The notes: generated from the sequence alone by a model not told the origin. A stretch of 45,257 nucleotides of DNA from Janthinobacterium sp. GW456P (GCF_002127655.1 NZ_NEHB01000042.1:1-45257); one strand, 5' to 3'. Positions 36,108 to 44,938 are shown, numbered from the stretch's first letter. Numbers and translations: made by a program.

Positions 36108-36989
36108 ATGTTGAAAACTGAAACCCCGAGCCGGCGGCATCCGGATCTGGATTTATATCCTGTGGAGCAACTGGTGGCGGCGCTGGTCGATGACCAGTTC
36201 TGGGCCGTCGAGGCCGTGCGGCTGGCCTCGCCGCAAATCGGGGCTGCCATCACGGCCGCCCTGCCCCGCATCGCCGCGGGCGGCCGCATGCTGTACGTGG
36301 GCGCGGGCACGTCGGGCCGCCTGGGCGTACTCGACAGCGTTGAATTGGCGCCCACGTTTTCCTGGCCGCCCGAGCGGGCTATCGCCATCCTGGCCGGCGG
36401 CGCGGGCGCCATGTTCACGGCTGTCGAAGGGGCGGAAGATGATTTATTGCAAGGCGAGCGCGATGTGCTGGCCTTGTCGCCGCAGGTCAATGACGTCGTG
36501 ATTCTGCTGGCCGCCTCCGGCGCCACGCCATATGTGCTGGGCGCGTTGCTGGCCGCGCGCAAGGCGGGTGCCTTGACGATAGGCATCGCCAACAATGTGG
36601 ATGCTCCCGTGGCGCACGAGGCGCAATGCGGCATTGTGCTCGACACGGGCACGGAAGTCATTTCCGGCAGCACGCGCCTGAAAGCGGGCACGGCGCAAAA
36701 AATCACCCTGAACACGCTTTCCAGCGCCCTGATGGTCGGTTTGCATAAAACTTACGGAAACTTGATGGTAGACTTGAAGCCGACCAACGCCAAGCTGATC
36801 TGGCGGGCGGTGCGTCTGACCATGCATGCCACGGGCGCCAGCGAGGTGCAGGCCAGGGCCGTGCTCGAGCAATGCCACTATCACGTCAAGGTGGCGATTG
36901 TTGCCTTGATCAAAAAAATCAACACAAACCAGGCACAGGCATTGTTGGCCGGCGCGAACGGCAGTGTGCGGGCGGCACTGGCGGCTTGA
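36108..36989 (+). CDS. murQ: N-acetylmuramic acid 6-phosphate etherase MurQ
   Basis: 293 residues, SIS domain. YVGAGTSGRLGVLDSVELAPTF holds the substrate loop with E79 as the likely acid/base (E. coli E83), and AVEGAEDD holds the second glutamate. The C-terminal NLMVDLKPTNAKL is typical. It removes D-lactate from MurNAc-6-P to give GlcNAc-6-P. ATG 36108 (MLKTETPSRR) is the real start; the longer frame begins with TTG. Upstream at 36066-36080 the sequence TTGGTATTAAACTGG could hold a repressor site. Confidence 0.96.
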   Translation: MLKTETPSRRHPDLDLYPVEQLVAALVDDQFWAVEAVRLASPQIGAAITAALPRIAAGGRMLYVGAGTSGRLGVLDSVELAPTFSWPPERAIAILAGGAGAMFTAVEGAEDDLLQGERDVLALSPQVNDVVILLAASGATPYVLGALLAARKAGALTIGIANNVDAPVAHEAQCGIVLDTGTEVISGSTRLKAGTAQKITLNTLSSALMVGLHKTYGNLMVDLKPTNAKLIWRAVRLTMHATGASEVQARAVLEQCHYHVKVAIVALIKKINTNQAQALLAGANGSVRAALAA

Positions 36990-37034
36990 TCCGATGGCGC
37001 GGCATTCTTCTGTCTGGGAGACAAAGAAGGATGT

Positions 37035-38333
37035 ATGGAGCTAGTGAAACAAACTGCCCCGGCGCACGCGAAAAATCCATGGCTGTGGATCCCGTCCCTG
37101 TATTTCGGCCAGGGCATCCCCTACGTAGTGGTCATGACCTTGTCCGTGATCATGTACAAGAACTACGGTTTTTCCAATACCGATATCGCGCTGTATACGA
37201 GCTGGTTGTACTTGCCTTGGGTCATCAAGCCGCTGTGGTCGCCCTTCATCGATATGTACCGCACCAAGCGCTTCTGGATCGTCGGCTTGCAGCTGGTGAT
37301 CGGCGCGGCGCTGGCGCTGGTGGCCCTGACGACGTCCTTGCCCCATTTTTTCCAGATCAGCCTGGCCATCTTCTGGCTGATGGCCTTCAGTTCCGCCACG
37401 CATGACATTGCCGCCGACGGCTTTTATATGCTGGGCCTGGAAGAGCATCAGCAGGCGGCCTTCGTTGGCGTGCGCAGCACGTTTTACCGATTGGCGATGA
37501 TCGCCGGCCAGGGCGGGCTGGTGTTTCTTGCCGGCTATCTGACGCATGCGACGGGCAATGTGCAGCTGGCCTGGTCCGTCGTGTTCGCGATTCTGGCGGG
37601 ATTGTTCATGGCCCTCTTCTTGTATCACTATTTTGTCTTGCCGAAACCCAAGGATGACCAGCCCAGCATCCAGGGCGCCGGCGTGTCTGCGTTGCAGGAG
37701 TTTGTCGCCACCTTCGCTTCCTTCTTCAGGAAGAAGGATATTTTCGTCATCCTCGGTTTCTTGCTGCTGTTCCGCCTCGGCGAAGCGCAACTGCTCAAAT
37801 TGGCCGCGCCCTTCCTGCTCGACCCCGTCACCAAGGGCGGCCTGGGCCTGAGCACGGAACAGGTGGGTCTCGTCTACGGCACCATCGGCGTGATCGCCCT
37901 GACCCTCGGTGGCTTGCTGGGCGGATTCATCATTTCCCGCTTCGGCTTGAAACGCTGTTTGTGGATCATGGTGCTGTCCGTGCACTTGCCCGACCTGGTC
38001 TTCGTCTACCTGGCCAGCGTCTTGCCCAGCAGCATCTATGTGATCGCGGGGGGCATTGCGTTGGAGCAATTTGGCTATGGCTTCGGCTTCGCTTCGTATA
38101 TGTTGTACATGATCATGGTCTCCGATGGTGCGCATAAAACGGCCCATTACGCCATTTGCACGGGATTCATGGCTCTGGGCATGATGTTGCCGGGCATGGC
38201 CAGCGGCTGGATCCAGCAAATGCTGGGTTACCAGCACTTCTTCATCTGGGTCTGCATCGCCACCATTCCCGCTTTCATCATGGCCGCGCTGGTCAAGATC
38301 GATCCTGAATTCGGCAAGAAGGCCGAGGCCTGA
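37035..38333 (+). CDS. AmpG-like MFS permease (muropeptide or muramyl-sugar importer)
   Basis: 432 residues with about 12 TM helices. The start NPWLWIPSLYFGQGIPYVVVM and FSSATHDIAADGFYMLGL are typical of the AmpG branch of MFS; the latter matches the AmpG DIAxDA-type loop. AmpG imports anhydro-muropeptides. Here, next to murQ and a sugar kinase and with no PTS (MurP), it may import MurNAc, anhMurNAc or a GlcNAc-MurNAc disaccharide. It starts 45 bases after murQ with AAGAAGGA upstream, so it belongs to the same operon. Confidence 0.9.
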   Translation: MELVKQTAPAHAKNPWLWIPSLYFGQGIPYVVVMTLSVIMYKNYGFSNTDIALYTSWLYLPWVIKPLWSPFIDMYRTKRFWIVGLQLVIGAALALVALTTSLPHFFQISLAIFWLMAFSSATHDIAADGFYMLGLEEHQQAAFVGVRSTFYRLAMIAGQGGLVFLAGYLTHATGNVQLAWSVVFAILAGLFMALFLYHYFVLPKPKDDQPSIQGAGVSALQEFVATFASFFRKKDIFVILGFLLLFRLGEAQLLKLAAPFLLDPVTKGGLGLSTEQVGLVYGTIGVIALTLGGLLGGFIISRFGLKRCLWIMVLSVHLPDLVFVYLASVLPSSIYVIAGGIALEQFGYGFGFASYMLYMIMVSDGAHKTAHYAICTGFMALGMMLPGMASGWIQQMLGYQHFFIWVCIATIPAFIMAALVKIDPEFGKKAEA

Positions 38334-38345
38334 TTCTTTTGAACC

Positions 38346-38372
38346 GTGCGCCCGCATGGATGGCGGGCGCAC
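38346..38372 (+). other. GC-rich hairpin between permease and glycosidase genes
   Basis: GTGCGCCCGC (38346-38355) pairs exactly with GCGGGCGCAC (38363-38372). No T run follows, so it is more likely an RNA processing or attenuation element than a full terminator. Confidence 0.55.
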
Positions 38373-38424
38373 AGTAAAATGCCCGCACCGATAGACCTGC
38401 GCTTCACCACTGCAAGGAATTGTT

Positions 38425-40086
38425 TTGTTGTCTACTTTTAAAAAACGCCTGGGCGCCAGCGCCGGCGTATTGGCCGCGCTGGCCACCGCCACATTGCTCA
38501 GCAGCTGTACCAGCACCAAAATGCCTTCCGCAGTGACGCCGGGCGAAGCGGGCTTGCCGGCCGTGCCGCCCGTGCAGCACATCACGGGCGAAGTGCCGCC
38601 ACCGGCGCCGCGCGAATTCCGCGCCGCCTGGGTCTCGACGGTCGCCAATATCGACTGGCCCAGCCGCAATAACTTGCCTGTCGCCAAGCAGCAAGCCGAG
38701 GCGATCGCCATCCTCGACCGCGCCAAGTCCTTGAATCTGAACGCGATTGTGCTGCAGGTACGGCCCAGCGCGGACACGATTTACCCGTCGCAGCTGGAAC
38801 CGTGGTCGGAATACCTGACGGGCAAGCAAGGCCAGCCGCCGTTGCCCCTGTATGACCCGCTGGCTTTCTGGGTGGCGCAGGCGCATGCGCGCGGCCTGGA
38901 ATTGCACGCCTGGTTCAACCCGTACCGGGCACGCCACGCGACGGCCAAGTCGCCGCTGGCGCGCGACAGTTTTGCGTCCACCAACCCGACGTCCGTCAAG
39001 CAATATGGCCGCTACCTGTGGATGGACCCGGGCGACGCCGCCGCCTCGAAGCATACGACGGACGTGGTGCTCGACGTGGTGCGCCGCTACGATATCGATG
39101 GCGTGCACATCGACGATTACTTTTATCCGTATCCGATCGATGCGCCTGGCGCCGGTGCGGGAGCCGAGACGGCCGCGCTGGACGCGGGCAATGGCGGCGC
39201 CAAGCGCGAACTGCCCTTTCCCGATGAGCCTTCCTGGCAGCAATATCTGCTGGCCGGCGGCGATCTCGACCGCGCTTCGTGGCGCCGCCAGAACGTCAAC
39301 CAGCTGATCGAAGCCTTGTATACAGGTATCCACCGCGAAAAGAGCTGGGTGCGCTTCGGCATCAGCCCGTTCGGCATCGGCCGTCCCGACCGCCGCCCTG
39401 CCGGCATCGTCGGCTTCAGCCAGTACGATAAATTGTATGCGGATGCGGAACTGTGGCTGGCCAAGGGCTGGCTCGATTATCTGTCGCCGCAGCTGTACTG
39501 GCCCGTGGCGCAGGCGCCGCAGGCGTTTGGCGTGCTGCTCGACTACTGGCTGGCGCAAAACCCGTACGGCCGCCACGTGTGGCCGGGTTTATATACGAGC
39601 CGCATCGACAATTCCGCCAAATCCTTCACGCCGCAAGAGATCATCAAGCAGATCGAAGTGACGCGCACGCGCCCCGGCGCGAATGGACAAGTGCATTTCA
39701 GCATGGTGCCCCTGATGCAGAACCGCAAGGGTGTCAGCGAGCAACTCAAGGCGACCGTGTATCAAAGCCCTGCCCTGATCCCCGCCACGCCATGGCTGGG
39801 CAAGGAAGCACCGGGCACGCCCGTGCTGGCCTTGCGCCGCGATTCCACCAGCCTGAACGTCAAATTGACGTCGGGCGGCGGCAAAGCCGTGGCGCAATAC
39901 GCCGTCTGGGCCCGCTATGGCGAAGACTGGCGCTTCAGCGTGGTCACTGGCTTGCAGGCTGAACTGACCCTGGTTGATGATGCCACCGGCAAAGTCAACG
40001 CGGTGGTGGTCAGCGCCGTGGATAGACTCGGCAATGAAAGTCCCCGCGTCACCGTGCGCGCACCGTTTACGGCTCCCGCCAAGTAA
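38425..40086 (+). CDS. GHL10/DigH-like lipoprotein glycoside hydrolase
   Basis: 553 residues. A lipoprotein signal ends in LLSSC (C28). The GHL10 (DUF187) barrel begins EFRAAWVSTVANIDWPS and includes LNAIVLQVRPSADTIY, LHAWFNPYRARHA, VHIDDYFYPYP and WVRFGISPFGIG; a C-terminal Fn3-like domain spans about 465-553. The E. coli relative DigH (YddW) cuts denuded peptidoglycan glycan at the septum. The start codon is TTG (38425 or 38428) with AAGGA at 38414-38418; no ATG is present near the signal peptide. In this operon it would make imported sugars from naked glycan strands. Confidence 0.9.
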   Translation: MLSTFKKRLGASAGVLAALATATLLSSCTSTKMPSAVTPGEAGLPAVPPVQHITGEVPPPAPREFRAAWVSTVANIDWPSRNNLPVAKQQAEAIAILDRAKSLNLNAIVLQVRPSADTIYPSQLEPWSEYLTGKQGQPPLPLYDPLAFWVAQAHARGLELHAWFNPYRARHATAKSPLARDSFASTNPTSVKQYGRYLWMDPGDAAASKHTTDVVLDVVRRYDIDGVHIDDYFYPYPIDAPGAGAGAETAALDAGNGGAKRELPFPDEPSWQQYLLAGGDLDRASWRRQNVNQLIEALYTGIHREKSWVRFGISPFGIGRPDRRPAGIVGFSQYDKLYADAELWLAKGWLDYLSPQLYWPVAQAPQAFGVLLDYWLAQNPYGRHVWPGLYTSRIDNSAKSFTPQEIIKQIEVTRTRPGANGQVHFSMVPLMQNRKGVSEQLKATVYQSPALIPATPWLGKEAPGTPVLALRRDSTSLNVKLTSGGGKAVAQYAVWARYGEDWRFSVVTGLQAELTLVDDATGKVNAVVVSAVDRLGNESPRVTVRAPFTAPAK

Positions 40087-40116
40087 TTGTTGAACGTGCA
40101 CCGTTAGTCCATAACC

Positions 40117-40153
40117 TGCAGGCATGAAACATGCGCAAGCTTTCATGCCTGCA
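40117..40153 (+). other. Perfect 13-bp hairpin before the sugar-kinase gene
   Basis: TGCAGGCATGAAA (40117-40129) and TTTCATGCCTGCA (40141-40153) are exact complements around an 11-base loop, 27 bases before the kinase ATG. There is no T run. It may mark an mRNA 3' end, a stabiliser or a control of kinase translation. Confidence 0.6.
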
Positions 40154-40180
40154 AGCTCAGCTTGGCTTTACACTCATGCC

Positions 40181-41128
40181 ATGATTTCCTTCCCTGCAAC
40201 CAATACTGACTCTGCCGTGCTCGGGCTGGGCATCGACGCGGGCGGCACGCAGACGCGCTGGGCGCTGGCCAACGGGGACGGCGCCATCGTGGCCGACGGT
40301 GCCGTCGCAGGCTTGTCTGCCTTGCAAATGGGCAGCGAGGCGGGCCGCGCGGCCGTGCACGCCACGTTTGCAACATTGTGCAAGCAAGTGCTGGCTGTCG
40401 GCCAGCCGCGTGCCGTGGTGGCGGGTTTGACGGGCTTTGGCGGCGACGATGTTGTGCTGGCACAAATGTTGTCCACCTTGCTGGCGCTGGATGCCGGCGA
40501 CGTCAGCATCGGCAACGATATCGACATCGCCTACCGCGACAGTTTTGAACCAGGCGAAGGTTATCTGGTCTACGCAGGCACGGGTTCGATCGCCGCCTGG
40601 ATCGATGCCGATGGCGTGTTTCACCGCGCGGGCGGGCGCGGCGTGCTGCTCGACGATGGCGGCGGCGGCTACTGGATCGCGCGCGAAGCCTTGCGCCACA
40701 TCTGGCGCCGCGAAGACGAAGCCTCCGGCAGCTGGCAAGCCTCTCCCATGGCCGAAGCCGTATTTGCGCAACTGGGCGGCAGCGACTGGTCGCTGTCGCG
40801 CGCCTTCATGTATGGCCAGGACCGGGGCGCCATCGGCCGGCTGGCACTGGCCGTGGCCGCCAGTGCGGATGCCGACCCGCTGGCGCTGGACATCTTGCAG
40901 CGCGCGGGACAGGAACTGGCGCGTTTGGCGCTGGCCCTGACGGCGCGCTATGGTCCCCGTCCCGTGGTGCTGGCCGGGCGCGCGGCGCAATTGCATCCAG
41001 TTATCGCGGCTGCCATGCGTGCCGCTTTGCCTGTATCGTTGATGATGGAGCAAAAAGTTGCCCGTTCGCATGAGGCTGCGGCCAAGCTGGCTGCCAGGAC
41101 TGCGAGCCAGCGTATTGGCAAGAACTGA
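40181..41128 (+). CDS. BadF/BcrA-type sugar kinase (GlcNAc/MurNAc kinase-like)
   Basis: 315 residues, ASKHA fold. GIDAGGTQTRWALA is the phosphate-1 loop, VYAGTGSIAAWI phosphate-2 and VVLAGRAAQL the adenosine motif. NagK of eukaryotes and MurK of Clostridium belong to this family, and MurK phosphorylates both MurNAc and GlcNAc. With MurQ two genes upstream and no PTS, this kinase is a good candidate to make MurNAc-6-P. ATG 40181 is preferred; 40124 lies inside the hairpin. Substrate assignment is inference. Confidence 0.85.
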   Translation: MISFPATNTDSAVLGLGIDAGGTQTRWALANGDGAIVADGAVAGLSALQMGSEAGRAAVHATFATLCKQVLAVGQPRAVVAGLTGFGGDDVVLAQMLSTLLALDAGDVSIGNDIDIAYRDSFEPGEGYLVYAGTGSIAAWIDADGVFHRAGGRGVLLDDGGGGYWIAREALRHIWRREDEASGSWQASPMAEAVFAQLGGSDWSLSRAFMYGQDRGAIGRLALAVAASADADPLALDILQRAGQELARLALALTARYGPRPVVLAGRAAQLHPVIAAAMRAALPVSLMMEQKVARSHEAAAKLAARTASQRIGKN

Positions 41129-41158
41129 ATATTTTATTAACCCGAACACGGATCTTTC

Positions 41159-41959
41159 ATGAAAAAAATCGCCCTCGCCCTGCTGGTGGCCCTGCTTTCC
41201 GCCTGTACCACGCCCGCGCCGCACCTCGACCATAGCTTGACGGCGCGCAGCCAGAGCCCGCGCGTAAAATTCATCGTCATCCATTACACGGTCAGCGACC
41301 TGCCCCGCTCGATCAAGATCCTGACGGAACAAGTCGTCAGCAGCCATTATTTGCTGACCGACACGGACAAGCCGAAGTTCTACGTGCTGGTCGACGAATC
41401 GCGCCAAGCCAATCACGCGGGTGTGAGTAACTGGAAGACTTATACACAGTTGAATGTCAGCTCGATCGGCATCGAGATCGTCAACCCTGGCTACAAGGAT
41501 ACGCCGGAAGGCCGTCTCTGGTATCCGTTTCCCCAGGCACAGATCGATGAACTGATTCCGCTGTTGAAAGATATCCAGGCCCGCTACAACATCGCACCGG
41601 AGAATATCCTGGGCCACAATGAAATCGCCCCGCAGCGCAAGCAGGACCCGGGACCGCTGTTCCCATGGCGCCAGTTGGCCGACGCGGGCCTGATCGTCTG
41701 GCCCGATGCCAACCGCGTGGCCGCACAACGAATCATTTTTGAGCAGCAAGTGCCGGATGCCGTCTGGTTCCAGAAAAAGCTGGCCCAGCATGGCTATGCG
41801 ACGCCGAATACCGGCGTGTTCGATGAAGCGACGCGCAATGTGCTGATCGCCTTCCAGATGAAATACCGCAATACGCGCTTTGATGGCATGCCCGATGGCG
41901 AAACGGCCGCCCTGCTGGAAGTGTTGACGACACCGGCCACAGCTGTTGCAACAAAGTAG
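41159..41959 (+). CDS. AmiD-like lipoprotein N-acetylmuramoyl-L-alanine amidase
   Basis: 266 residues. The lipoprotein signal ends in LLSAC (C16). The Amidase_2 domain has H42 (VIHYT), E106 (IGIEIVN), H153 (LGHNEIAP) and D163 with K161 (QRKQDPG), the zinc ligands and catalytic pair of AmiD and AmpD. A C-terminal peptidoglycan-binding domain (about 195-255, FQKKLAQHGYATPNTGVFDEATRNVLIAFQ) follows. It removes stem peptides from MurNAc or anhMurNAc at the outer membrane, making the denuded glycan that DigH-like enzymes cut. It is 30 bases after the kinase gene. Confidence 0.94.
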   Translation: MKKIALALLVALLSACTTPAPHLDHSLTARSQSPRVKFIVIHYTVSDLPRSIKILTEQVVSSHYLLTDTDKPKFYVLVDESRQANHAGVSNWKTYTQLNVSSIGIEIVNPGYKDTPEGRLWYPFPQAQIDELIPLLKDIQARYNIAPENILGHNEIAPQRKQDPGPLFPWRQLADAGLIVWPDANRVAAQRIIFEQQVPDAVWFQKKLAQHGYATPNTGVFDEATRNVLIAFQMKYRNTRFDGMPDGETAALLEVLTTPATAVATK

Positions 41960-42041
41960 CATGGCCGTTCCAGCCCATGACTTTTTCTTATATGCTCAAC
42001 GTTACGGCCCAGGCGGCCACGGCAAGGTAAAGGAATAGCTC

Positions 42042-42944
42042 ATGCGGCTGCGTCATATCGAAGTGTTTCACGCCATCATGCAAGTTGGCACCATCAGCGG
42101 CGCCGCCCAGGTGCTGCATATCTCGCAGCCAGCTGTGACCAAGGTCTTGCAGCATTGCGAGTTGCAACTGGGTATGCCGCTGTTCGAGCGCGTGCGGGGC
42201 AAGCTGTATCCGAAGCCCGAGGCGCACCGCCTGTTTGTCGAGACGGAAAAGCTCAACCGCGATTTATTGGGCATCCGTCGCCTGGCGGCCAGCCTGAAGG
42301 GCCATGCGGTGGAAACCATCCGTTTGGTGTCCACGCCGACGCTCGCCATCAGCGTCTTGCCGTTTGCCATGACGGAGTGGCGGCGCGATTTTCCCCACAC
42401 GCGTTGCCAGCTGGCTACCCACCACACGGGCGAGATCGTTAATACCTTGCGCCTCGGTGAAGCGGACCTGGCCGTATCGCTGCAAGACCCGCGCCATCCG
42501 GGCATCGTGGCCGAACCGATCGCGCAGGGCGTCATGACGGTGATCGCGCCAGCCGGCACCTGGCATGCGGCCGATTGCGGCACGCCGTTGACGGCGCATG
42601 GCCTGTCTGGCGAACTGATCGGCCATGCGGACAACGATCCGCTGGGCGAACTGGTGGTGGCGGCCTGCGAGGCGCAGGATATCCACCCCGTGTTTTCCAC
42701 CGTGGTGCAGACGTATCAAATCGCCCGCTCGTTGGTGGAAGCGGGCGCCGGCATGGCCGTGGTCGACCCTTTTACGGCCGCGTCCGGTTCGCCCGAGCGG
42801 CTGCAGCGCCGTCCCTGGGCGCCGACGATACCGATCCAACTGTATTTATTGACGGCGAGCCACTCGCCGCTGTCGCATGGCGCGCGGCGCCTGGCCGACA
42901 GCATCGGCGTGGCGGCGCGCAACTGCCTGGAAAGAGGAGTCTGA
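42042..42944 (+). CDS. LysR-family transcriptional regulator
   Basis: 300 residues. The N-terminal HTH (MRLRHIEVFHAIMQVGTISGAAQVLHISQPAVTKVLQHCE) and an effector domain (about 90-295) are complete. It overlaps the D-Ala-D-Ala dipeptidase gene by one base (TGATG), with AAAGAGGAG as binding site inside its own end, so both are made from one mRNA. It probably controls the dipeptidase or the next transporter; target unknown. Confidence 0.92.
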   Translation: MRLRHIEVFHAIMQVGTISGAAQVLHISQPAVTKVLQHCELQLGMPLFERVRGKLYPKPEAHRLFVETEKLNRDLLGIRRLAASLKGHAVETIRLVSTPTLAISVLPFAMTEWRRDFPHTRCQLATHHTGEIVNTLRLGEADLAVSLQDPRHPGIVAEPIAQGVMTVIAPAGTWHAADCGTPLTAHGLSGELIGHADNDPLGELVVAACEAQDIHPVFSTVVQTYQIARSLVEAGAGMAVVDPFTAASGSPERLQRRPWAPTIPIQLYLLTASHSPLSHGARRLADSIGVAARNCLERGV

Positions 42945-43558
42945 TGTCTGTTGCAAGTTTGCAATTGGAAGCGGTCGGCAGCGATCCGCAATTTCGGCAT
43001 TTGAATAGCATCGCCGGCATCGCCGTCGACTTGCGTTATGCCACGCCCGACAACTTCGTCGGCCGCGACTTATACAGCCCCATCGATTGCGCCTGGCTGC
43101 ACCGCGACGCGGCCGCCGCGCTGGAAAAAGCCGTGGCCTGGTTGGCCGCGCACCGCCCCGATCATCATTTATTGGTGCTCGACGCCCTGCGCCCGCAGCG
43201 GGTGCAGCAGCAATTGTGGGATGCGCTGCAGGGAACTGAGTTGCTCGGCTATATCGCGGAACCGTCGCGCGGCTCGATCCACTCTTTCGGCATGGCGCTC
43301 GACATCACCATCGTGGGCCCGGACGGGCAGGAACTCGACATGGGCACGGGTTTTGATGACCTGAGTGAGCGCTCGCACCCGGCGCTGGAACTGGCTTTGC
43401 TGGAAAAGGGGGAAATTACGGAGGAGCAAGTGGCGCACCGCCGCTTGTTGCGCGACGCCATGTTCCAGGCGGGCTTCTTCGGCATCAACAGCGAATGGTG
43501 GCATTTCGATTGCGGCGACCGGGTGCTGGTGCGCCAGGCCTACACCCGGGTGCTCTAA
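42944..43558 (+). CDS. ddpX: D-alanyl-D-alanine dipeptidase (DdpX/VanX family)
   Basis: 204 residues. The zinc site is H113 and D120 in SIHSFGMALDIT plus H187 in EWWH; E184 is the catalytic base and R83 (ALRPQRV) the transition-state arginine, matching VanX R71, H116, D123, E181 and H184. It splits D-Ala-D-Ala. No vanH or vanA-type genes are present, so a role in using D-Ala from the wall is more likely than resistance. It is coupled to the LysR gene and its stop touches that of the convergent symporter gene. Confidence 0.94.
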   Translation: MSVASLQLEAVGSDPQFRHLNSIAGIAVDLRYATPDNFVGRDLYSPIDCAWLHRDAAAALEKAVAWLAAHRPDHHLLVLDALRPQRVQQQLWDALQGTELLGYIAEPSRGSIHSFGMALDITIVGPDGQELDMGTGFDDLSERSHPALELALLEKGEITEEQVAHRRLLRDAMFQAGFFGINSEWWHFDCGDRVLVRQAYTRVL

Positions 43559-44938
43559 CTAGAAGACTTTCAGGCCCTTGAGCATCACGATCAGGATCAG
43601 CACGGGCGAGACAAAGCGCAGCAGGAACAGCAGCACTTGCGCCAGCGTCTTGTTTTGCAACTGGCCATGATTGCTGATCGCCTCGATGAAATGCTGCTTG
43701 CCCCAGGCCCAGCCTGTAAACAAGGCGATCGCGATGCCGCCCACGGGCAGGAAGATATTCGACGAGACGAAGTCGAACAGATCAAACATATTCAAGTTAA
43801 ACAGCTTGAAGTCCGCCAGGGTGCTGTTACTCAGCGCGCACACGGAACCGAGCACGGCCAGCAGCAGCATGGTCACGATGGTCGCTCTGGTGCGCGTCCA
43901 GCCGAAACGTTCATGGAAGATCACTACGGGCACTTCCATCAGCGACAGCATCGCCCCCGTGGCGGCCACGGCGGCGAGGATGAAGAACACCACCATCAGA
44001 GCTTGCCCCATCGGGATTTGCGAAAACACGGCGGGAATCGTGATGAACACCAGCGATGGTCCCGCACTGGGAGCGAAGCCAAACGTGAACACGGCGGGGA
44101 AGATGGCGATACCGGCCAGCATCGATACGCCGAGGTCGGCCGCCATCACGCGCAAGGTGGTGACGGGGATATTCTGGTCATCGCGGAAATAGCTGCCATA
44201 GGTCATCATCGTACCCATGCCGACGGACAATTTGAAGAAGGCCAGGCCCATAGCCGTCAACACGACGGAAGCCGTCAGCTTGGAAAAGTCAGGACGGAAC
44301 AGAAACGCCAGGCCTTCGCCTGCCTTATCGAGCGACAGACTGACCGCGCACAGCAGCAACAGCAGCAAAAACAGCAGCGGCATCAGTTTCTTGGCGATCG
44401 CCTCGATACCCTTGGTCACGCCCAGCATCAATATGCCGCCGATAAACAGCAGCACGCCCCATTGCCACAACAGCGATTGCAAAGGATTGCTGATCAGCGA
44501 GGCGAAAGCCGCTTCTGTCACCAGCTTGTCGCTGCTGAGGATGGAGCCATCGATGGCCTTGGCGATATACGCAAACACCCAGCCCACCACTTCCGAGTAA
44601 AACGCGACGATCAGGAAGGCGGCGACCATGCCGATGACGCCGACCAGCCACCAGGGCTTGCCCTTCGGTGCCAGCTGTTCCATGGTGGAGATGGGATTGA
44701 CCTTGGCCCGGCGCCCCAGGGTGATTTCCGCGATCATCACAGGCAATCCCACTAATAAGGTAGCGAGCAGATAGATGAGCAGGAAGCCGGCGCCGCCATT
44801 GGCGCCAGTCAGGTAAGGGAACTTCCAGATATTGCCGAGACCGACTGCGGAACCGAGGGTGGCGGCGAGCACGCCGAAGCCAGTGGTAAAGCCAGCTCGT
44901 TTCAGGGTCAGGCCTGATCCTTGAGCTTGTTGTTTCAT
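43559..44938 (-). CDS. Sodium:neurotransmitter symporter (SNF) family transporter
   Basis: 459 residues with about 11-12 TM helices. The family start is clear: GFGVLAATLGSAVGLGNIWKFPYLTGANGGAGFLLIY, the Na+/substrate site of TM1, as in LeuT. Bacterial members take up amino acids such as tryptophan, tyrosine, leucine or alanine. ATG 44938 (MKQQAQGSGL) is chosen; the open frame upstream runs into the rRNA promoter region. Its place beside the dipeptidase suggests amino-acid uptake linked to wall peptides, but convergent orientation makes this weak. Confidence 0.92.
   Translation of the reverse strand: MKQQAQGSGLTLKRAGFTTGFGVLAATLGSAVGLGNIWKFPYLTGANGGAGFLLIYLLATLLVGLPVMIAEITLGRRAKVNPISTMEQLAPKGKPWWLVGVIGMVAAFLIVAFYSEVVGWVFAYIAKAIDGSILSSDKLVTEAAFASLISNPLQSLLWQWGVLLFIGGILMLGVTKGIEAIAKKLMPLLFLLLLLLCAVSLSLDKAGEGLAFLFRPDFSKLTASVVLTAMGLAFFKLSVGMGTMMTYGSYFRDDQNIPVTTLRVMAADLGVSMLAGIAIFPAVFTFGFAPSAGPSLVFITIPAVFSQIPMGQALMVVFFILAAVAATGAMLSLMEVPVVIFHERFGWTRTRATIVTMLLLAVLGSVCALSNSTLADFKLFNLNMFDLFDFVSSNIFLPVGGIAIALFTGWAWGKQHFIEAISNHGQLQNKTLAQVLLFLLRFVSPVLILIVMLKGLKVF

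Noticed and set aside
42575..42943. Longer frame leading into the dipeptidase
   Set aside because: It is a shadow of the LysR gene; ATG 42944 has a good binding site and the family N-terminus.
42944..43558. Vancomycin-resistance cluster
   Set aside because: Only the dipeptidase is present; there are no D-lactate dehydrogenase, D-Ala-D-Lac ligase or VanRS-like genes.
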